Shown here in pieces: positions 11,115 to 12,573 of a stretch of 12,573 bases of DNA (its first letter is position 1; the number at the start of each line of letters is the position of its first letter). The stretch covers positions 28,350 to 40,922 of the forward strand of contig MFIE01000017.1 in assembly GCA_001778785.1 (NCBI GenBank), read 5' to 3'. The notes under the pieces were generated by a model, which did not search any database, had not been told where the DNA came from, and saw nothing but the letters and a program-made list of their open reading frames with translations. The stretch comes from Candidatus Giovannonibacteria bacterium RIFCSPLOWO2_01_FULL_46_13. Its GTDB lineage: Bacteria > Patescibacteriota > Minisyncoccia > JACPKW01 > UBA11713. The position numbers and the translations under genes are program-made.

Positions 11115-11844
11115 AAAACTCCGGCGCTAAAATTAGGAAGACGCCGATAAGTATAAACGCAATTTGTATCAAAGTGTGTGATATTTTTGTTGATTCGTGG
11201 AGTTCCGGCATAAGGTCAACCGCGGCAAGATAGATGAATGCGCCCGCAACCGCCGCGAGAGAGGCCGGCAAAAATGGTTCAATCGCGGGACCCCAAAAAT
11301 AAGTGAGCGCTCCCCCGAGAACTACGGACAGGGCAGAAAGAAAATTGTACCAAAGCGCTTTGCCCTTGGAGAAACCACCATGCATTAAAATACCAAAATC
11401 CCCTATCTCCTGGGGGATTTCGTGCAAAATAACGGCGAGCGTGGTAACCACTCCAAGGCGCGTGTCTACTAAAAAAGTAAGCCCGATAATTATCCCATCG
11501 ATAAAGTTGTGTAGGAAGTCTCCCCACAAAACGAGGTATGAATATGTATGTACGGGGCATTTGCCGTCGTGGCAGTGATACCAAAAAATAAATTTTTCAA
11601 GAAGGAAGAAAATCAAAATCCCGACGAGCACAAACGGCATCGCGTACTCGACCGTGCTTAGCTCGATCGCCTCGGGGATCAAATGCAAAAAAGAAACGCT
11701 GAAGAGCGCCCCTATGGCAAAGCTGACGACGTAATGCGTCGCCCGCGATACTTTTTCGCTGTGATATATCGGCAAAAGCCCACCGACAAACGAGACCAGG
11801 GTCGCGGCAAAAGTTGAGAGTAGGATCGCGCCTAGAAGTGGCAT
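11107..11844 (-). CDS. ZIP-family divalent metal transporter
   Basis: The 245-residue integral membrane protein has about eight helices and the two ZIP metal-site motifs: HNFIDG in helix IV (His112, Asn113, Asp116) and HEIPQEIGDFGIL in helix V (His141, Glu142, Glu146). An earlier 'FLHLIPEAIE' lies in helix II. The loop between helices III and IV carries FWYHCHDGKCPVH, a short His/Cys cluster that could sense or collect metal. ZIP proteins move zinc, iron or manganese into the cytoplasm; the exact metal cannot be told. The length is typical of the ZupT/GufA-like group. The ATG lies five bases after the alkyltransferase stop, suggesting an operon. The gene's end overlaps rplT by eight bases on the opposite strand. 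Confidence 0.9.
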   Translation of the reverse strand: MPLLGAILLSTFAATLVSFVGGLLPIYHSEKVSRATHYVVSFAIGALFSVSFLHLIPEAIELSTVEYAMPFVLVGILIFFLLEKFIFWYHCHDGKCPVHTYSYLVLWGDFLHNFIDGIIIGLTFLVDTRLGVVTTLAVILHEIPQEIGDFGILMHGGFSKGKALWYNFLSALSVVLGGALTYFWGPAIEPFLPASLAAVAGAFIYLAAVDLMPELHESTKISHTLIQIAFILIGVFLILAPEFFI

Positions 11845-11849
11845 AGTAT

Positions 11850-12104
11850 TTAAAGCCTAACTCCTTCCTTCCGTAAAAGCAATTTCTTCCGTTCTTCGCC
11901 GCGGTTATATCCCCCGGCCCTTCCATCCGAGCGGATGACCCTATGGCAGGGAATTTTGGAGTCGTAATTTTTTTTCAAAACATTCCCGACTCCGCGATAA
12001 GCCCGAGGCGAGCCGGCTAACGTCGCGACTTCCTTGTACGTCAAAACTTCCCCGCGCGGGATTTTTTTCACGACATCAAAGACCTTTTTTTGAAATGAAA
12101 TCAT
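11850..12104 (-). CDS. One-domain methylguanine-DNA methyltransferase family protein
   Basis: The 84-residue protein matches only the C-terminal DNA-binding domain of O6-alkylguanine-DNA alkyltransferases. It contains 'F...V..V...IPRGEVLTYKEVA.LAGSPRA', the helix-turn-helix with RGVGNVLKKN (Arg37, the base-flipping arginine), the active-site IPCHRVIRSDG (Cys53) and GGYNRGEERKKLLLRKEGV. The alkyl-acceptor cysteine is present, so it is not a typical ATL protein, where that residue is changed. The N-terminal RNase-H-like domain of Ogt/Ada is absent, as in other compact family members. Its ATG lies 29 bases inside the nudix gene's end and it is followed after five bases by the ZIP gene, so expression is probably coupled. 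It could repair or flag alkylated guanines. Confidence 0.88.
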   Translation of the reverse strand: MISFQKKVFDVVKKIPRGEVLTYKEVATLAGSPRAYRGVGNVLKKNYDSKIPCHRVIRSDGRAGGYNRGEERKKLLLRKEGVRL

Positions 12105-12531
12105 AAGCGTGCCTAAATAATTTTTTTGAATTCGAATACGTTACGAGCTTGTACGCCTCCTCGTACGGCAGCCAGGCGTAACCTTGGTGTTCGTGGGAGA
12201 TTACCACCTCGGCCTGTTTTGTGCGGGCAATAAAAAAATCCACGAATTTTAACCTTCGATTTCCCTTCGGCCCTATGAAAAATTTTATGGTTTCTTTATA
12301 ACCCGGGATTAGTTCAATTTTCGAGATTCCGGTTTCTTCTTTGACCTCCCTCTTAACGGTGTCTTCGATTTTTTCTCCTTTTTCTATGTGCCCTTTTGGA
12401 AAATCCCAATGGCCCTTGATAGGCTTGGAGATCCGTTCGTTCATTTTGTCTGGATAGTGGAGTAAGAGGTATTGTTTGCCTTTTTCGGTCTCCCTAAAGA
12501 TAACTGCCCCCGCTGAACGCTCTACTGGCAT
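12076..12531 (-). CDS. Nudix hydrolase, diadenosine tetraphosphatase-like
   Basis: The 151-residue protein holds a perfect nudix box GX5EX7REUXEEXGU at residues 47-69 (GHIEKGE, then REVKEETGI), which binds the metal and cleaves X-linked nucleoside diphosphates. The lead-in HWDFPKGHIEKGE and the N-terminal ERSAGAVIFRE resemble the Ap4A hydrolase (NUDT2-like) branch, which clears the dinucleotide by-products of aminoacyl-tRNA synthetases. That subfamily call is inference. C-terminal 'HQGYAWLPYEEAYKLVTY' completes the fold. It is the first gene of a unit with the alkyltransferase (29-base overlap) and ZIP genes. Upstream only 42 bases are in the window, with a weak TATACG box preceded by TGT and no clear -35. 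No Shine-Dalgarno is visible. Confidence 0.9.
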   Translation of the reverse strand: MPVERSAGAVIFRETEKGKQYLLLHYPDKMNERISKPIKGHWDFPKGHIEKGEKIEDTVKREVKEETGISKIELIPGYKETIKFFIGPKGNRRLKFVDFFIARTKQAEVVISHEHQGYAWLPYEEAYKLVTYSNSKKLFRHAYDFISKKGL

Positions 12532-12573
12532 GAGGTATATCGTATAACATTGCCGGAAAAATTAATAGCGGGT

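Overview
The window looks like a chromosomal piece of a small-genome bacterium, most likely a Candidate Phyla Radiation (Patescibacteria) member. This rests on short, tightly packed housekeeping genes, a short RecO, an IleRS of the PGIHH type, a large single-pass protein with DUF11-like repeats between recO and glyQS, few Shine-Dalgarno sites, and small palindromes inserted in frame in genes. UGA acts as a stop (smpB, infC, the nudix gene), so there is no sign of UGA recoding. The lineage is inferred from gene style, not from a marker tree.

Layout. Bases 8415 down to 1 (minus strand) hold a compact cluster: argS, a seven-helix membrane protein, ileS, recO, a large membrane-anchored repeat protein and the start of glyQS. 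Bases 8453-9197 (plus) hold smpB and ssrA (tmRNA), whose ends overlap. Bases 9241-10008 (minus) hold a small accessory transcription unit: a good promoter, a structured leader, a 55-residue hydrophobic ORF, a 79-residue ORF and a strong terminator. Bases 10035-11114 (plus) hold infC-rpmI-rplT. Bases 11107-12531 (minus) hold a nudix hydrolase, a one-domain alkyltransferase and a ZIP metal transporter.

How it works together. Nearly everything serves translation: three aminoacyl-tRNA synthetases, IF3, bL35, bL20 and the SmpB/tmRNA ribosome-rescue pair. The last operon suggests nucleotide and DNA sanitation plus metal handling.

The main oddities are these. IleRS carries a complete-looking histidine-phosphatase (phosphoglycerate-mutase-like) domain of about 190 residues inside its catalytic core. 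The smpB stop codon lies inside the tmRNA acceptor stem. The two small ORFs beside ssrA both have Shine-Dalgarno sites, unlike the rest of the window, and both have stop codons inside perfect hairpins. Several promoters sit so close to the start codon that their mRNAs should be leaderless.
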